A DNA stretch of 64,000 bases from Trochalopteron elliotii (GCA_024734555.1 JANPWX010000028.1:2709826-2773825), one strand, 5' to 3'. Positions 1-14,700 are shown, counted from the stretch's first letter. Notes: generated by a model not told the origin, from the letters alone. Numbers and translations: made by a program.

Positions 1-1580
1 AATTTCAGTGCCAGATAGTCCAATCACCATTCACACTCAAAAGGATTTGTGATCTCTAAGTATATCTAAAATTCTGGCTATCAAAGAGGCTTAATTTTAT
101 TCATTTTTAGCTCTCTAATAGAAGGAAGAGGCTTATTCTGTGCTATTTCCCAGATTTCATCTTCTCTCAGTGAAGAGAGATAGGCTCCTCCAGAACCTGT
201 TTAATCCTCTCTGTTTCAGAAACTTGTTCTGTGTCTATGCAGAAAGAGTGCAGCACTACTGAGGTTGCAAAGAGTAAAAGAGATTCACTCCACAAAAGAG
301 CAAGCAGAGGAAGGCACATTATAGAACCACTATTTCTACAGAAGTAAAATCAAGCAATCAAAGGAGACTATGCAGTGCAGCAATGCTACTTGAGTTTTCT
401 CACTAGTTTGCACCACCTGTTACAACTGGCCAGTCAGACTTGGCAGTTACATCTTTCCAGCAAACATCTATTCACAACCACTGCCCAACATGACAGATTC
501 CTCCATTTTCAAGCATTACCTACATTTCTTCTGTCCCACAGCTGTACAGTTTCCCTCAGACTGTCCTGAAGTGTATATTCAGCACATTTAAAGAGCAATC
601 CATGCTGCCGTCTGTCTCATTCTCTCTGTTACTTACTGCTTTCACACCCTCTTGTGTCTTCTTCAAATAGTATTAGCATCAGAATTTTGTTGCAAGTCTG
701 GGCCCCTCAGCTGAGCCCTGTGGGGTCAGTTAGAACCACCAGGCCATTGGTGGTTCCAAATTTATGACTACATTTGGAGACACTGTCAGTGAAACAGTTT
801 ATCCTTCTTTTACTCCATATGAAACACGTATTGGTTAACTTTATACATGTGTATATTTTGGTTGTGGTATACCAGATCATGCATTTTTTGCTTACTCTAT
901 TATCTTTACAGATTAAACATTAAATGTCATTTAAAAAGAAGCAGAATTAAATCTATTTTCAGTAAAGTCCTGTTAGCTGGTATTAATTATATTTCCTGCT
1001 TTTAATTCTTGATGAATCAAGTCCCATATCAGTCATTTCACAAATTTGTCCAGGATTGATATCAGGATGTCAGAACTATAATTAGCTGAGTCATCCTGTT
1101 TGGATTTAGTGTAAAAACTGGTCACACTCTTCTCAAGTTTTCATAACTAGATTATGCTCACTCTCTTCAATTGAAAAAAAATTTAATTAGCTATGTGATT
1201 ATTGCTGTAAATCAGAATTTCTTCAAAGTAATCTTCCAAAGCAGAGCTGTATAGTATTAAAATATCACATTAATTCACAATTTTCTTGTGTCTAAGGGAA
1301 GCATTCAGGAAGGATGTTCTCCATGCTTAGACTGACAAGGTCTTGCCTCTAGCTTCCCTTCACAGCCTTTCTAAACATAATCACAGGTGGCTGTTTGTGA
1401 AGCTGTTAAGGCAATCTCATCAAGCAGAGAGACTTGTCTCCTCAGCCTAATGAGAGAAGTGACAACCTCCACAGGTACAATTCCAAACTGCAATCCAGCT
1501 GCTGCCCCAGCTATCCTTGGCTGCCAAGTAGAAATCAGGAGTTATCTCAGACTCGTGGTCTTGAATGGACAATGTTTACA
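1..1580. other. Intergenic, no feature recognised
   Basis: AT-rich DNA without a convincing exon, RNA gene or repeat. In human, LCA5 lies on this side of HMGN3, but no LCA5 coding sequence was seen. Confidence 0.6.
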
Positions 1581-1716
1581 ACATCATAGAATCATTGAAC
1601 CATTTAGGTTGGAAAGACCTCTAAGGTCATCAAGTCCAACAGCTAACCCAGCACTGCCAAGTCCAACACTAAACCATGTCTCCAAGTTTCTTTTAAATAC
1701 CTCCAGGGACTGAGAT
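1581..1716 (-). mobile_element. CR1 LINE 3' fragment (minus strand)
   Basis: In + orientation this reads CATCATAGAATCATTGAACC, then GGTTGGAAAGACCTCTAAGG and, near 1699, ACCTCCAGGGAC. This is the reverse complement of a CR1 3' end, with the octamer end on the left. It is 5'-truncated on the right. Confidence 0.85.
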
Positions 1717-1789
1717 AATCTGCATAATTCACACTGATTGTGTCACAGGGTACATGCCTGCTTATTTTCTTTACTATCTGAATCATGGA

Positions 1790-2225
1790 GACATAGAATC
1801 ATGAGCTGGCTGTCAGACCTTTGGCCTTAATTTGTCCAGCCTCATTTGAATCTGCTGATACCATCTGTCCCCACACCCCTCTGTGGCAACAGAAGTTCAC
1901 TACCCAAATGTATAAAGATTTTCTTTTTTATATATAAGCTTTAAGATGCTCTATCACTTGTTTCAGTGGATTTCCCTAGTTCTGGTATTGCAGGTTTCAG
2001 TGATTTGCAGTTCAGTTTAACTAACACCTACAAGATTTTTTAAATCCATCTTAGTTTTCTCCTCTCCAGATGGAAGAGCCCTGTATTTTCACAGTATCTT
2101 TAGCCTCTGGAAAGGGAAGAATGGGAGATTTTAAGCCTGTCACTCTTTATTTTGTGCCATTTCCCACTCCAGGATGGTCATCCTTTCCTCTTATTCCAAG
2201 TGTGATGGAAAACCAGACAGCACTG
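1790..2225 (-). mobile_element. Ancient CR1 LINE fragment (minus strand)
   Basis: Starts with ACATAGAATCATGAG, an octamer-like end, then runs through blocks recalling an old CR1 3' UTR: ATCACTTGTTTCAGTGGATT near 1952, TTTTCTCCTCTCCAGATGG near 2053 and a TTTTGTGCCATTTCC block near 2151. Divergence is high, so it looks far older than the copy just to its left. It may be a separate insertion or the remainder of the same region. Confidence 0.5.
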
Positions 2226-5200
2226 AAGCTACTGGGGGAAGTGGGAGGCAGGGGTTGATAAAAGAGGTTTGACTTTGCCCGTGGTTTTGGGACAGCTCAC
2301 AGCCTTGTTATGCACGAGAACCTTGTTGTTGACAAGGCTCCTGTGAATATCCCAAGCTCTGTACCTAATCCCTGCAGACAAGTATCCTCCCAGGACTGCT
2401 GTTCTCACAGGATTTGTGAGAAGGCAGTTCATTAAACCCAGAATGTTGGCATAGGTATGAATGAGAGCCTCAGTGCACACCTTCCCCATCCCCACTCCGA
2501 CTGCTGGGACTGGAAGCTGGTCTGGTGCTAGTGTAAAGCAGCTTCTTCAAGGGTGACAAGTGGGACTCCTCACAATAGATCATCCTTTGAAAGTCCATCA
2601 GTTGAAGACAGATATGCCTCTTTGTCTTTACTTTTTCTTTTAAACTGCTAGTGCTTAATGCTGTCTAGCATGTGCTTCATAATATATTTTTGGCCAATTT
2701 TCCGCTTCCCAGTCTGGAAAATCAGCACACAGTCATCTTTCAATATAGAGCTTTGTACACAGCTAATGTTAATGGAAAACAGGGGACTGTTAACAAAGAC
2801 AAAGAGCATGAGCTGACATTATTTCCTTCAAGCTTCATTCAGCAGGAATGCCCTGTCAAGTGGAGCACATTATTCCCAAAAGCATTTTGAGAATGAGTGG
2901 GTGCACATCCTCTATCATTCTGTAATTCTTGTCAAATATAAACTGTGCTGGGAGGGATATACAGCATTCAGTGTGTGGCTGGAGGACTGACACTCCTGAG
3001 CAAAGAGCAGCACAATACCTGTAATTTTTTTGTTAGCTCTTTGTAAAATAAATAAGGAATCATTTGAGTGAGTGGAAAGCTGGACAGAGCGTGGCTCAAG
3101 TTTACAGCTGAAAAGTATGCACAGGGAAAATAGAGGAGAGAGTCCTCTGTAAGAAAAATGATCTGCCTGTATTTGTCATTGGATCTGCAGTACATCATTT
3201 ACAAAACCAAGGGTCTTACAAATGTTTCCTTAATGGTTTCCTAATTATTCTAATTAACGAGTTTCTAGTAGGTTCCATCAGTCATCGGTGAACTTATGTG
3301 ATCAGTGTTTCTACTGCTACCTTGTCTTCAGAAATTCTGTAAAACCAGAATTCAAGAATATAAAACAGTGATGAGGAAGAATCCAGTGACTAGAATTTGA
3401 CAGAAAATAATAAATAAAAAGAATTATCATGATTCAAAATGTAGGTACAGTGCTGGAAAAAAGTCAAAACCTGAGAGGAAATGGTGTACTGTCTTACCGA
3501 CTGGCATGATTAGTTGTGCTGTGCTGTGGATTTCTTCCCTTTTTTGCTGGTCATAGTGACAAGAGAACAAAGACTTGACAGAGGCTTTTCATTCTGTATA
3601 TATTAAGCTATAATCTCACATTTTGAAAACAGCAGAGAATAACATATTACTTGGCAATCTAATACCAAATGATGAGCAAACAATTCTGGAATAAATTAAA
3701 GTCCCACTGAACTCAAATTGCTGCTTAAGCTGAACAAGCTATGAAAATATAATTATGTTTTGGGAGTTCATCTTGTCTTTCTGAGTAACTCTAAATATGT
3801 ATTTCACAAATCAGTTCATAGATTCTTTTATTTTCCTTGCTTTTTTAAACTTTCCTCGGTCAATTGACGCAATAGAACAAGACAGTATGGACAAGTATAG
3901 CAGTACCATGACACAGAGATGCAAGTTCATGGGTTTTTTCTTAATGTCATTCTAGAAAGAATACTCTAACATGTTATAGATTACTAGGGCATTATTGCTT
4001 TGCCATGAAATCCTGGTTGTCTGAATCTGTTAGGTGACATCAAGGACTTCCAGCTAAATGCAAATCAATACAAAAGGGGAAGATGATAGTGGAAGAAGTT
4101 TGTTAGGAGAGAAGTTTGGGCCACTGGCTTTCAGATATTGAGGTTCTATTGCATAATTAATCTTCATCTTCCCAATGCAGTGCAGGAACCTGCTGTAAAA
4201 TAATACTACCCATTTTTTCTTTAGGAAGAAAAGTATTCATGGTAGGAGTCAGAAGCAGGGGAGTCACTAGGAGATGCTAACAAGGTGGTTCAATGGGACC
4301 TATTCAGAACCAGCAACAACAATCTATTCAGAAAAAAGTCTTTTCTTTTGCTTGAAAAGAGAAATATAGTTTGCTACTGACAATATCTGTGTCTCTGAAA
4401 ATCATAGAACATAATTCTGATCCATATTAACATCCTAAATCTGATCCATATTAACAGTGTTACATGAATGAAATATGCTCCTAAAATTCTTTCTGTTAAC
4501 AAGGGTCCAATATGCTGATCACCTTAGAGAACCTGGTCACCAAAGTTAATTTCCAACAGATCAGCTTGGGCATGAAAAAAAGACATGATTATATCTGCAG
4601 TCAGCCCAAAACATTAGCAGCACCAATATCATTAATTCAAAATGAAGATATTTGTAAACAAAAGTAGAGTCTCTATGATGTGATCACTGGTGTCAAGAGG
4701 ACACAGTAAACATACCTGAAATTTGAGAGCAGGCAATAGCTCTGTACAGCTCACTAGCTGAATTATTTTCCTCTTAATGTCAAACATAATGTCCTGCTAG
4801 AGGATGCTCAACACAGCAACAGCTAGCATTGCATTAAGGATTTGCTTAGCAAAGGCTGAGTTTCTCAAGAAAGGTGAGAAACTTTCTTTCTGCCTCTTTC
4901 AAGAGGCAGAATTTCATCCCAGTGAAATCTTTCTGTCTGTTTCTCTCCACTTCAGCAAGAGCTTTTGAATTTTAATCACTTGGTCTGAATTTCACACACT
5001 TCTTTTTTAGGTTTAGTGCAGGACATGCAGTATGCAGGCTGCACATGGCTTATTCTGGACCCCAGGTATAATCCATGGTCTTAGAGACCCATGTCAGTTT
5101 TCATTTCTCTCTTTTCCTTCTATAATTACCAGTGAAACAATACAGTGATCCTAGGAGTAAACAGAATAAAGCACTTCATTTCTGAAAGAGCACAGAAGGA

Positions 5201-5334
5201 AACACTCAGCAATCTCTTATCCTCTTCTCAGGCTTATATGTACCCATTGCCAAAGCTGAAGAATTTCTGTGAGGCATCACCTTCTAGAACTGTACTGACA
5301 TGCTACAGTTTGTCTTTTTTCCTTTGTTGGCTTT
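2226..5334. other. Intergenic, no gene recognised
   Basis: AT-rich DNA with only short chance frames. It contains a 24-base partial tandem duplication at 4416-4456 and no identifiable transposon. Confidence 0.6.
4416..4456 (+). repeat. Small tandem duplication (24-base unit)
   Basis: The motif TCTGATCCATATTAACA occurs at 4416-4432 and again at 4440-4456, separated by CATCCTAAA-type sequence. It looks like a local slippage duplication. Confidence 0.85.
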
Positions 5335-5401
5335 GGTTTTGGTTTTGGTTTTGGTTTTGGTTTTGGTTTTGGTTCTGGTTTTGGTTTTGGTTCTGGTTTT
5401 G
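5335..5401 (+). repeat. (GGTTTT)n hexanucleotide repeat
   Basis: Eleven hexamer units in tandem. Two units carry a T-to-C change (GGTTCT) near 5371 and 5389. Read in frame it gives alternating W and F codons, which is low complexity and not a protein signal. Confidence 0.95.
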
Positions 5402-6082
5402 TAATGTACATTTATCATATATGTACAGTTTCTACTCTTGAGAACTAGACCTGATCACATCTAGCCATTCTAGAAGCCATAAATGATTTTATAAATTATT
5501 CTCTGAATGCCTCAGACTGGGAAAGTTTTACATGTATTTGTTTAGATTTAATTATAGCTTAAATGTATGATTCTTGCTCCAAATAATGACTTCAAAAATG
5601 TTCTTTAAATCCTCAGACTTCTCGTGTCCACACTGGTGAGGTCACTGCAGACAGAAACTTACTAGGATAATACTGGAAAATTTTCTCCTAGCCAAAAATG
5701 CTAAAAGTGATTCTACAAAAATCAGAACTGAGCAGGGAAAGGGACATGCTGTATCTCGAAGTTCAACAGAGAGGACAGGCTGATATATATAGGTTTGTTA
5801 AGCAGAAGGAAGACTTCAGAGATGACCAGGGGTTTATAGAGAAGACAGTTTTCTTCTACATAGTCAGAAATAAAGATTAGAGGCAACAGGTACAAAGAGT
5901 TACAGAGAAAATCTGACTGAATAAAAGGAGAAAAAACCCCAAACAATTCAACAGGAGAATGGTCAAGTGCCAAACAAAGTTGCCCAAAGTGGCTGTGGAA
6001 TCTCATTTCCTGGAGATACTTTCAATTCAAGTGCACAAAAACCTGAGCAACTTAATCTAACTTTGAATTTAGGTCTGCCTTT

Positions 6083-6136
6083 GAGAAGGAGGTTGAACTG
6101 AGTGACCTCCAGAGATTTATTCCAATCTGAATTATG
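6083..6136 (+). mobile_element. CR1 LINE 3' fragment, very short
   Basis: About 54 bases keep the CR1 3' UTR pattern: GGTTGAACTGAGTGACCTCC, then a CCAATCTGAATTATG ending. Only the extreme 3' end survives. Confidence 0.65.
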
Positions 6137-8695
6137 GTATATCTCTTCTTATTTTGCTAAGCTACCAGGCCAAAATTTTTTGTCCCCTCTCATAAAAAAA
6201 GAACCTCAAATTCATTATTATCTACAATCAAAATTGTAGATTATTTTCCTGTGTCAGTCAATAATTTGTAAAGAATGGGGTGTATTAAACTAATACAAAT
6301 GCTTGTAAAAAGTACATTATCCTATTTGCAGGTTGATATAAAATAGAAGCTCAGTAGATGGAGACACTTCACACTGAAACACATGTAATAGAGTCATCAC
6401 AAAGGAAGATGTTTTACTACATGTGAAGTCAAAGTTAGCATAGTATGGATGACACCTGCTCTGGCAGTGTGACATTCCTAACCTTGAAAAGGTGAATCTA
6501 TTCCTAAATTGGCAGGACAAAGATCATCTCTTGTATAACGAAGTAATTTTTGGTTGTGATTTCTGAATCTGAATGGATTCCCTGGAAACTTTTAAAGAAA
6601 CAGTGTCTGCAGGAGCTGGGATGGTGTACTAGTAGGTGGTTTCCACTGTGGAACACAATATGTGAGAAGAGCAGAGAAAGAATCAATGAAGAGAGGGGTA
6701 CATCTATGCTAGTAAAAAAGAGAGGACCGTGACCAGTATTTGACCTTGAGGATAGATACTGTGGATTAGCAAAAGAACAAAAGTCCCCAGTGTTTAGGTC
6801 CAGTCCCCTCTAGAGGAATCAATCATACACAAACTACAGACTGGTTGGCATTGAGTCTCCTCTCTATGTTATATATCACTCACAAGATCCTATGACATAA
6901 TTATTATCTTTTGTCTGTTTAAAATTTTAATCACAAAGTCTCTGAAATAACTTCAGGACTATATGCCAGCCTGTCACTTTCATGTCATTGGAGTGTGAAA
7001 CTGGAGGGTTTGTGTCATGCTCTCTAGGAAGCAAAAGGGTACAAAGTCTTTTAGAGGACTTTCTGGGAATTAAACCTGATAGTCTCATCCTAAGTGACTG
7101 CTAGATTGATTTCTGGATTGAGTCACTCCCAAAACTGTGTCTGGGTTTTTATCTTACAGAAAATGAGATAGAGTGGTCAAATGCAGAGCCTGGGGTAAGC
7201 TGGCAAACAATTACATATCCACATAGGCACCTTCCTTTTAGTTTGCCTAAAACTTTTAACAGGACAGCCACTGGTTTTGGTGTTAAAGCACACTCCCTGG
7301 CCCTGTGTCTTTGCCAGAGTAGAGGTGTGTCTACAAGACCCAGTGTGTCTGCAAAACAGACTGCAGACAAGAGATTTTTTTTTTCTTAGATCTTGATTTA
7401 GTACCAGTAGATTAGACAGTTGTTTTTTGTTTCTATACACCCTTGCAATTGTGATATCTACTTTCCAATTGGAACCAATAATTTATCTCTTTCTTTTGAC
7501 TTAAGTATGATATCAAAATAATTGGCTAAAAGTCAGTGGTCCCACACCTCTTTTATTTAGTAAGACATTCCTTTAGATCTGTAATGGGGAAACTGTTGGG
7601 GTAAATTGTTTACTTAGGATTTCAGCAACTGTCCCCCTTTCCTAGGATAGCCAAAGGAAAAAGGACTGTATCCCCACAGCAGCTGCAAAAGCTGCTTTGA
7701 GAATTTGCATTACTGTGCTGGTACTGTGCAGGCATGGAGGAAGCCTGTAGCAGCTCCTCACAAAGAATCACTCCCCAGCCTGACTTTTTCCCTCTTCACC
7801 AAAAATCAATTAAAGCAAAACCAGCACATTTAACAAAGACCAGGAAAGGAATTTGTGTGTTCCAGTCACAGCCAGAAAAGTTGTCTAGATCATAGCAGGG
7901 TAGTAGATGTTGGTCCTGAATGTCCATGGGCAGCTTGTGTCCATGCTTGTGTCTGCAGGCATCCTCCCAGAGAACCTTCAGATCAGTGGAGCATCCACGC
8001 TGCCCAGTGAAAGCTCCTCAAGCACAGGCTGCTCGTGCACACACTGCACAGCACTTGAGCTGGGTCTCCATGGGGACAGCACAGTGACACTGTGAGTCTA
8101 AAACATGGCCTCTGTGTGTGTGGGTCTGTGGTGGGATGAGGTTTTAGCTCCAAGTGTAAGAATTATGCTGAATAGAGCCCACCAGAGGGTTGATTTTATA
8201 ACAGGATTGTGAAAGTACCTATTTGCCTGTTCTGGGGCTTGGTGCAGCCCAGTGGAGTCTAGGGATGTCTTGAGCCTGCTGGCATACTGTTGGAAAAATG
8301 TGAAGGCTCAGGGAAGAGAAGGGAAGCCTGGCAACTGTCTGCAGGGAACAACTTCTGGGACAAATGATCACCAGAATCACCCCAAAGAATGGTAGTCCAT
8401 CCAAAATAATCCAGGAGCAGCTTTGCTGTATGGTGCTCACACTTCCTGGAATCACATTTGCCTCTTCTATGGTCATATCATTTATGTACCACATAGTCCT
8501 GTGGTCATCTGAAGAACACTTCTGTAACAACAACAGTCCTGTTCTCTGTTCCCAAGCCTATTGCTTTGCATGTCATATTGCTACATGCCATTCCATCCTC
8601 AAACTTTTCTCCAGTTCTCTTTTACATCCTCAGATTCTGTTTTATACTGTTGATATCCAAATCCTTTCCTACGTTAATGTTGCTTCTCAATTTTG

Positions 8696-8720
8696 CATCA
8701 TCATCATCATCATCATCATC
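8696..8720 (+). repeat. (CAT)n microsatellite
   Basis: Eight uninterrupted CAT units in an otherwise T-rich region. Confidence 0.95.
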
Positions 8721-11700
8721 TTTCATTAGGATATGCACATTTTCCCATGACAATACACACTACATGAAAATATTAAATTAGAGATTGATATGGACCAACA
8801 TTGCTCCTGTAGGAAATTTGCCACATACTTCCCTCAAGTATTATGACTGTTTTCAGCACAAACTCCCTTGATCTGTGTTCTAACTATCCTCTTTTCATTT
8901 CTTATACATAGCCTCCTCTTCATAAACTGATGATTCTCCGAGTGGAATAAAAAGTGAGTAAACAACATCCAAGTGGATTAAAGCTATTGCATTTCAAGAG
9001 AAAGATAACACAGAGAAAATATTTTTGTCCTCAAAAAATTGTGTTGTCATCATATAATCTACTTCTGGTGAATACAAGCCATATTTTGTTCCATTTATCC
9101 CAGACATACTGGCAAAAAAAGCAAAATCAGCTTTGCTACATAAGATCTGCTGCTTTCTTTACTGTTTCTCTTTTTGTTTATAAGGATATATGTTAAATCT
9201 ACTATTTTAATTGCTTTTACAAGAACTTATTCATCTGAACATCCAGCAATTTTTAATTTACTCTACATTTTTTGGTCTTCAGGAAACTGTTCAGACTGTT
9301 TTGTGTTTCACTGAGAGTGTCTACGTTTTTTTTTTTGATATACTTTTGATGTGGTTAATTGTCCACCTTGATTCTGAACATTTTCATACCAGTTTCTGGT
9401 AAAAAAAATTAATGCTATTTTTTGCAGCTTTGGCTTCAGAAAAATCTATTTCAAGCCTTCCCTTCTCCTAAGCACTTCAGTTCACCCTGCCTCACTATAT
9501 AGTTTCCTCAGTTTATGAAACTTTACCCATTCAAAGTCCTCATTGCATGTACAGAATACTTTTGTTAATCCTTCCATTTCATCGCCAGTCTTTGCCAGAA
9601 AACAATGAGCTCCTTGGTGAATTCTCTTAGCCCAAAAGATTATGAGCTTTGTTAGTTCTGGCTATGGTTTACATGTCCAGATGAATGAGTCTGAATGAAG
9701 TCGTTTCACCTGAGGCACCTGCCCTGCATTTGTTTGCAGAGAAGATGAATGCAGTGCCCCTGGCTTTCTTGTCCTACCTGCATGTATAGACATTTGTTTT
9801 AAAATACAAGGTCCTGTGAAGGGAATCATGTAAATTACTCTGAGACAGCCACTGCAGGTTGATCTTCGAGGTCCTGAAGAGAAGCAGACATTTTAAGGCT
9901 GCAAACCAGAAATAAATATTTCTAGTCCTTCCAACGACTAATTTTGCATAGAGAGGCTAGACAGTTGTCTCAGAAGTAGATTCTGCACTGCACATAACTG
10001 CTGTTAAAGGAAATGAATCAAAATGCTGCTCTGCTTCAACCAGTTGCTTCTGAAACAAACCATTGCACCCATTTTTGTGCTAATGAGGTTGTGGATTCTC
10101 TGCTACCTATTAACACTGCTGGAGACAGGATGCTGGTTACTGGGGCCTTTGATATGATACAGTGTGGCTTGTTCTTATTGCAGACATTTTTCAAGATAAT
10201 TATGTCACTTAGATTTTGGTTCACTGATAATTAATAGTAGTGAGATTCACTTGCTAGATAATAATTATTATTATCCCTCAATAGTCTTTTATAAATTAAG
10301 TACAAAAGACAATGCTTGTTCAAAATAAAGTGCTGGTCTGAATACCTGCCTTAAATTATATATTAGATTTTGTACAGAATGTGATAGTTTCTGGCTACCT
10401 CTATAAAAGGTAGTGGATATAAGGTGGTGTATATTTATAGAAGGTTATCTACTAAAGATAAGTTTATGTGCTAATAAACATACACATATTTGTCTAAATT
10501 TTACATTCACTTAAATTTGCATGGCCATAAAAAAAGCTCCCAATTGCTTTCTTCACTCTGAGTCATTCTGATTAACCCTGTTTTCTTATATTCTTAGTTA
10601 AGCAGTCAATAAAGATTGTAAATTTAACAGGCCTTCCTTCAAGCCAGGAATGACTTTTCCTCTGATCATCCATACAAAAACTTACTACTGAAAATATTAT
10701 TTTAAGAGGAAATAATGCAATTAGGTATTAGCTTTTGTTTGGTTATTTAATTGTTAGGTCCAACGTATCTTTCTGTTAATGTATGTCCTGATTTGTCATT
10801 AATCAGATATGTAAAGTAATAAATTACTTCTGAAGAAATGTGTCAACTTTTACTGTAAGGATAAGGAGAGCAGAGAAAACTTCACTGAACTATTAGATAG
10901 CAATGAAACACCTTGACATCTGAACCACTTTATGATACTCTTATATCTCCAGGCTGACATATAGAAGAACAATAATAACAATATTAAGGAGTATAAAGGT
11001 ACCAAGTGCTACTGACATTTTGACATAAGAAAGCTTAAGGTGATATACAGACACTCAGTGCCAAAAGATTACCCAATTTCCACAAGTTCAGCTGAGGCAA
11101 AAGTCTGGTGGAGGTGCAGGTGAATTTCTCCAGAAGGTGATGTGCAGTGATGAAAGGAAGGAGGACCACTTCCACTTCAGAAACAGGAATTTCTGCAGCA
11201 GGAAAGTTGCTCACAGACTACTGAGATGTACAGTCATGGCGCTTTTCAGGTAATCATTTTTCATCAGTCCAAGCCCTTCTTATACTTGTGAATATTTTAG
11301 CAATATTCAGGACAGCATATAGGTTGCAAAATTTGCAGGGGTGACTATTTCAAAATACAGATTGATTTCCTTTCACCAAAACTGTGTCTCCATTTTTCCA
11401 CAGAAATTATAAGCTCACTATTCTCTGGTTTTCACATGTGATGGGTATCTTCACATCCTTTTTAATTATTTATTAGAGAGAAAACTTATAAAACAGCTAG
11501 GTAGGAAATAATGGATAGTAAGTACTATTTGGGAAAAAACAGGCTCTCTTTTTATAAACACAAAGCTACATCCATGAGGAGTACTCCAATGAGTGTGATG
11601 AGCATTTCAAACCCCATTCCTTCAAAAAACATTTGGATTACAAGCACAACTGTACAAGGCAACTCATTGGAATTTGAAGGCTCATAGATGTCCCTTTCTG

Positions 11701-14700
11701 TAGCTTTTGGTATAAAACTGGCATGAACTTGAACATTATATGGAAGGAAATAGTCAAAACAGATTAGATTTTATATTTGGTTGTACCAAAAAAGAGTTTA
11801 GCATGATCCCTGGCATTAACAAACAAAACTCAGCTCTATTTAACATAAACGTGCAGCAACTCTATTACACACATTACATGGTATTTATCAGTAAGTGATC
11901 TTTGAAGATTAGCAGCCAGGGAACTTAACAATCAGATGCATTAAATTCAGCTGTCAAGTAATACAGTGACTCACAAGAACTTAGAACAAATTTAGGAGAA
12001 AAAATCCCAAGTAATTCCAGTTCAGTACATGTGTAAGAAAGAGCAGACTTCTGCCCATTGTGGGTATGGTCTCAAGTACTCATCTGAAAAACAAGTGAAA
12101 GTACTTTACAAGGCTCCTGGATAAGAACACAGGAAGCTGAGAGGAAGGAAAATTAAAGTATTCTATTATGTTTTTCTCTCTCCTCTTTGGTTTTCCTCTG
12201 TCTTAAAATATAGTAGTAGTGCCCCAGGCCTTTGAGCATCCTGTCAATTATCTTGAAATTTAACTAAACCAAACAGTACAATCAGTTCATGCTTTGCTAC
12301 CAGGTAGCTCTATGCATCTGTCTGCATGTTATTCCTCCCACCACTCTTCAATCAAAGGGCAGCTAACAAAACCAGGTGCTGACTGGGGTGCGGGAGGCAG
12401 CATCCCAAACTCTGCACAAGGAATACACTCCCGACCCATCTCTTTCAGTTCTGCTGCACTCAAGCTAACACAGCATGTCTCCGGGTTGCAACCTAGGCTC
12501 TCTTAGGTATTGCACATAAAGATATCCTAGGACATACTTGGCTCATGCTACTTTTAATTTATCTCACTACGCTAGTTTAGGTGAATTTTACTGAAGCAGA
12601 CTCATGTGGATTTACCCCTAGCTGCTTGAAGACAGAAAATAATAATGGAATTCATAATTAGACAAATGCCAGTTTCATTACTTCTGACCTCCATATCTCA
12701 GTTCCAGATAAAAGAACAACTGCTCCATACTCTTAGATGAAAAACCATTTAGATCAAGGCTCAGCAAGAAGCCGTGGACAAACCTGATATATCTATTTAG
12801 AGCCATGACAGAGAAGAGCAATTTATCAACATCAGTAAATCCTGATGAATGCCAAGACACCGAGGCCTCCTAAATCAAATGAGGGCTTCAACCAGGTTTT
12901 GTCTAATAATTGGTTGCTGAAAGCTGAATGCGAGGTAGGACATAATTAATTGGATTCTCCCTCCTCACAGCATAGCAAAGCCCTAAAGTGCAGGCTGTGA
13001 AGGTTTAGGATGTCAAGCAGGAACAGGAAATTAACTTGCAGAAGATACAGGAATGGAATTCTCACCTTCTCCAGCAGGTAAGATGCTGTTAGATGTGATT
13101 TTTTTGGATTGACTTTTCCAAGCCTCAAAACTTATGTTGAAAGTGAGGAATTCTGCAGTCCATCCACTAATCCAGATTGTCCATTTTACTCTAAATACTG
13201 TGAAATTTTTATATCTACTTGGAAGACATGAGAAATCCATATATTGTTTAGGTACTATATGATAATTAATTCCACCATAACAATGTACTGATCTAGGGCT
13301 AAGGGACAATTTGGGGCTTATTAAATGAATTGATGCACTGTTTTAACTTGTGAAACAAATCAAACCTTGCTCTGCCAGGAAACAAATGTCATTACCATGA
13401 CCATGGATATATGTAATGTTGGGCAAGTCATTTACACTTTCTTTCTGCTCCCTTTCCTTAAATGGGAATACCATTGCCTGACTGCAATGAATTTATGGAC
13501 AATGTATTTGTTAAAAACTATGACTATGCTGTAAGAATGGACCTATGTAAGTATCTTCCAAATAGAATGGTGACACTTGTATTTCACTCACATTTAACCA
13601 ATAGTGCAAAGCATGTGGATGAACCTCCAGGACATGTGGCATCCAGCAGGTAGCAGGAATAAGTGAATGAGAGTCATCTTTATGTTTCTGATGTTTCCTT
13701 GGGATGTAGATAGTATGAGAAAAGAAAATGCTGGGGTCTGCACCTAATATGTTGGGGTTTTGTCATCAAGATAAAAATATTACACACAAATACACACAGA
13801 TATCTAGAGGAAGAATTCAGAGAAATAAGTGAGCTTGCTTTCTCTTACATCACTTTCTCCTCTGCAGAGGGAAATGGAATCCTAAGAAACCCATTTTCCT
13901 TTAATTTGCCACAAGACAGCTTTGCCTGAGAAACAAGCTTTCAAGCTAGAAGGCAGACCAGCTCTAATATTCACCCACCAGTAATTCCCTGTAAGGATTA
14001 CACATTTTTAAAGGAGAAAGGTGTGTATTCTGTGATGATCCTTTTACTACTCAGCTTTTTTCACAGTTGTTCTGTCAAAAAGCACTGCGTCTTTGAGAAC
14101 ACAGTCCTCCTGTAAATGTGTAGGTGACCAAGATTGTTGATGCTTTTCAAAACCCACTGGTAAAAATCCCCAAATCTCAGAAAAACTAAATCCCAGGCAT
14201 CCAAGGCAATGATAGCCAACATGAAGCATATGTAGCTCTGCTGTATAAAATGAAGGACTCCCTGTTGTAAGATTGTTAGTAAGATAGTTACTCTCATTAT
14301 TCAAAGCAGTCATCTTAGGGAAAAAAAATAAAAACAGAGGGAGGTGATGCACATGCAATACTGTCAAACCTTAATGAATGTTGAATTTCCACTGACTTGT
14401 GCCAGCATGTTGCTTATGTCAGAAAAATGGCAGAAGATGATGTACAACACAATTAGTGCCTAGCTAGTGGAAGAAAAGAGGGATTAAAAGAAAATTTAGG
14501 GAAAGAGTAACCTGCTTCTTATTTTGCACACAAGAAAAGCCCATGGAATCTGGGTCTTGTAGCCAGATATAAAGTCACTCAAAATCGGTGTATCACTGGC
14601 TGCTACTGTCAATAACAAGCAGGGCTGCTACTGATATTTCTGCAGCCAGAGTCTGTGCTGTGAGAGGACACTGACATCCTGCCATCGTGGCCTAAGTGAA

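Noticed and set aside
5145..5441. 98-codon frame with a repeated W/F tail
   Set aside because: The tail is a translated (GGTTTT)n repeat and the rest has no protein features.
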